Below are positions 62,744 to 64,000 of a stretch of DNA of 64,000 bases, one piece after another. The stretch is from Azadirachta indica. Its lineage: Eukaryota; Streptophyta; Magnoliopsida; Sapindales; Meliaceae. Positions within the stretch are counted from its first letter, which is position 1; the number at the start of each line of letters is the position of its first letter. A model generated the notes under the pieces. That model worked only from the letters and a program-made list of their open reading frames with translations. It searched no databases and was not told where the DNA came from. The position numbers and the translations under genes were made by a program. The DNA lies in assembly GCA_022749755.1 (NCBI GenBank), contig CM040443.1:6177191-6241190 (forward strand). The letters are read 5' to 3'.

Positions 62744-64000
62744 AGTCAAAAAAGAAAAAAAAATGTAAAGAGAGAGAGAGAATGTTGTTGGACTTGGAAA
62801 TTCTCTCTCCTTTCTCAGTGGAGTTGGTGGGTTTTTGCCAGTATTTCTGTACTAGTTACCAAGTGAATCGTTTCAGTGTGTTTGTGTAGTTGTTAAGATA
62901 ATGCTTTCGGTTTCCTCTTTATGTTTATTTAAATCCAGCTCATTGTCTGTTTTCATCTCTCTCTGATCTTTAGATTATGAATGTAACACTAGTAAACAAA
63001 CAGAAAATGGTGATGAATATTATATAAATAAACATAAATCTTGGTGTGTGGTTTTTGAATTCTGAGGACCATGCTCACTCAATTTGAAGTACCCTTCATT
63101 TAATATCCAATAGCAGACAAAGGTGATATCGGTTACTGTATTTTGTGCAGAGACACGATGACACTGCGTAGGAACAGCTAAGTTGACAACGTACCAAATT
63201 TATGTGAACGTTAGGTCGATTTGCACGTGTTATTTTCCCACATAATTTGATATTATCACCGACATGAAGACCCTATTATTGTAAGATCAACTTTTAGTGG
63301 CTATTTTTACTCGGCAAAGTGTTGTTGATACAGGCATGAAGGTATGCATAAAAGAATTTATTAATGCAAATGAACTTAGCATAAAGCAATTTACAAATCA
63401 TTTTAAAGCTTTGAGAAAGTTATGGGGATGTTACATGCTAGTATAAAGTAAAGTGCTATAAATGTGTTATCTTGCCACACTGGCTATTATCATGCAATAT
63501 AAGAATAAGAATTCATGAAAAAGACATTCATTGCTTCTAGCAGTAATCTCATACAACAGATACATGGAAATGTACGTAACAATCATAAAAAATAAGCAAA
63601 ATTCCTTGTCCAAGAAACCAAATGATGTAGAATTGATATGAGAGAAAGGAACCCCAATCGCCTTATCATTTCAAAATTATACAGAGGCTTGTTTTTGCAA
63701 TAGCTTCTCTATGCACTGGCAAGCATTTTTTGTATCTCAAATTAATCGGCTTTGGCTAAGTGTACATGAATCAACATTAATATCAGCAATTTATGCAATA
63801 ATCTGCAGAGAAAGAAAAGAATCATGAATCCGACTTACAAAGGCCTCTGATGAACGTTGGAAAATTGAATTGGTACTATACGAGTAGATGCTACTAGTAT
63901 GTTCTTCAAGATTGCCCCATTTCCATGACGAAACAATGCATGAGAAGATATTTCAAGAGATGCAGTTCGCAGCTAACTGCTGTTCTCTGCTTTCACTCTT
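62744..64000. other. 3' flank and terminal intergenic sequence
   Basis: The first ~350 bp is the probable 3' untranslated region of the HIPP32-like gene. From about 63100 to the end no open frame, splice-linked exon or RNA gene could be supported. A gene on the minus strand could end here and continue beyond the window, but nothing shows this directly. Confidence 0.5.

Overview
The window is nuclear DNA from a flowering plant, most likely a eudicot. It is AT-rich, has plant-type split genes with GT-AG introns, and carries plant-only families: MIR319, isoprenylated heavy-metal proteins (HIPPs), P-class PPR, fasciclin-like AGP and GT14 glucuronosyltransferase. No bacterial, viral or organellar block is apparent. 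I cannot name the species from sequence alone.

Layout. 1-3.2 kb: no supported gene, with an AG microsatellite. 3.3-3.75 kb: a MIR319 gene with TATA box, hairpin and an intact 21-nt mature sequence. 6.0-6.6 kb (-): a small conserved plant protein with a likely organelle transit peptide and one membrane helix. 10.7-17.2 kb (-): an 11-exon ABCG7-type half transporter whose exons join in frame to 723 aa. 17.2-18.2 kb: a divergent promoter with three CACGTG boxes. 18.2-21.0 kb (+): an EAF-type transcription elongation factor (318 aa). 23.2-26.4 kb (+): a GT14 glycosyltransferase (396 aa) with one GC-AG intron. 27.2-28.9 kb (+): an intronless mitochondrial-type PPR protein. 29.2-30.3 kb (-): a fasciclin-like protein broken by one frameshift. 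30.8-31.2 kb (-): a decayed Pro/Tyr-rich coding remnant.

32.5-41.1 kb holds a local family of three related genes in mixed orientation. They encode hydrophobic, apparently membrane-spanning N-termini joined to a Myb/SANT-like (trihelix-like) module. Copy B is complete. Copy A lacks the second half of the DNA-binding module. Copy C has lost the Myb/SANT exon, a splice acceptor and its reading frame. This is the least conventional part of the window.

46.1-47.0 kb and 50.0-51.3 kb (+): two tandem HIPP genes (146 aa each) with duplicated promoters and 3' flanks. The second carries a probable MITE in its promoter. 51.3-60.7 kb: gene-poor, with a perfect 79-bp tandem duplication. 60.8-62.7 kb (+): a third, larger HIPP (399 aa, HIPP32-34 type). 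The last 1.2 kb shows nothing I can support.

From memory of the Arabidopsis annotation, the order EAF, GT14, PPR, HIPP matches At1g71080, At1g71070, At1g71060 and At1g71050. The FLA gene and the membrane/Myb-SANT cluster would then lie inside an otherwise conserved block. Most genes act independently (metal binding, wall glycosylation, organelle RNA processing, transcription elongation, membrane transport). The window reads as a normal euchromatic gene neighbourhood with two local duplication clusters rather than one operon-like system.
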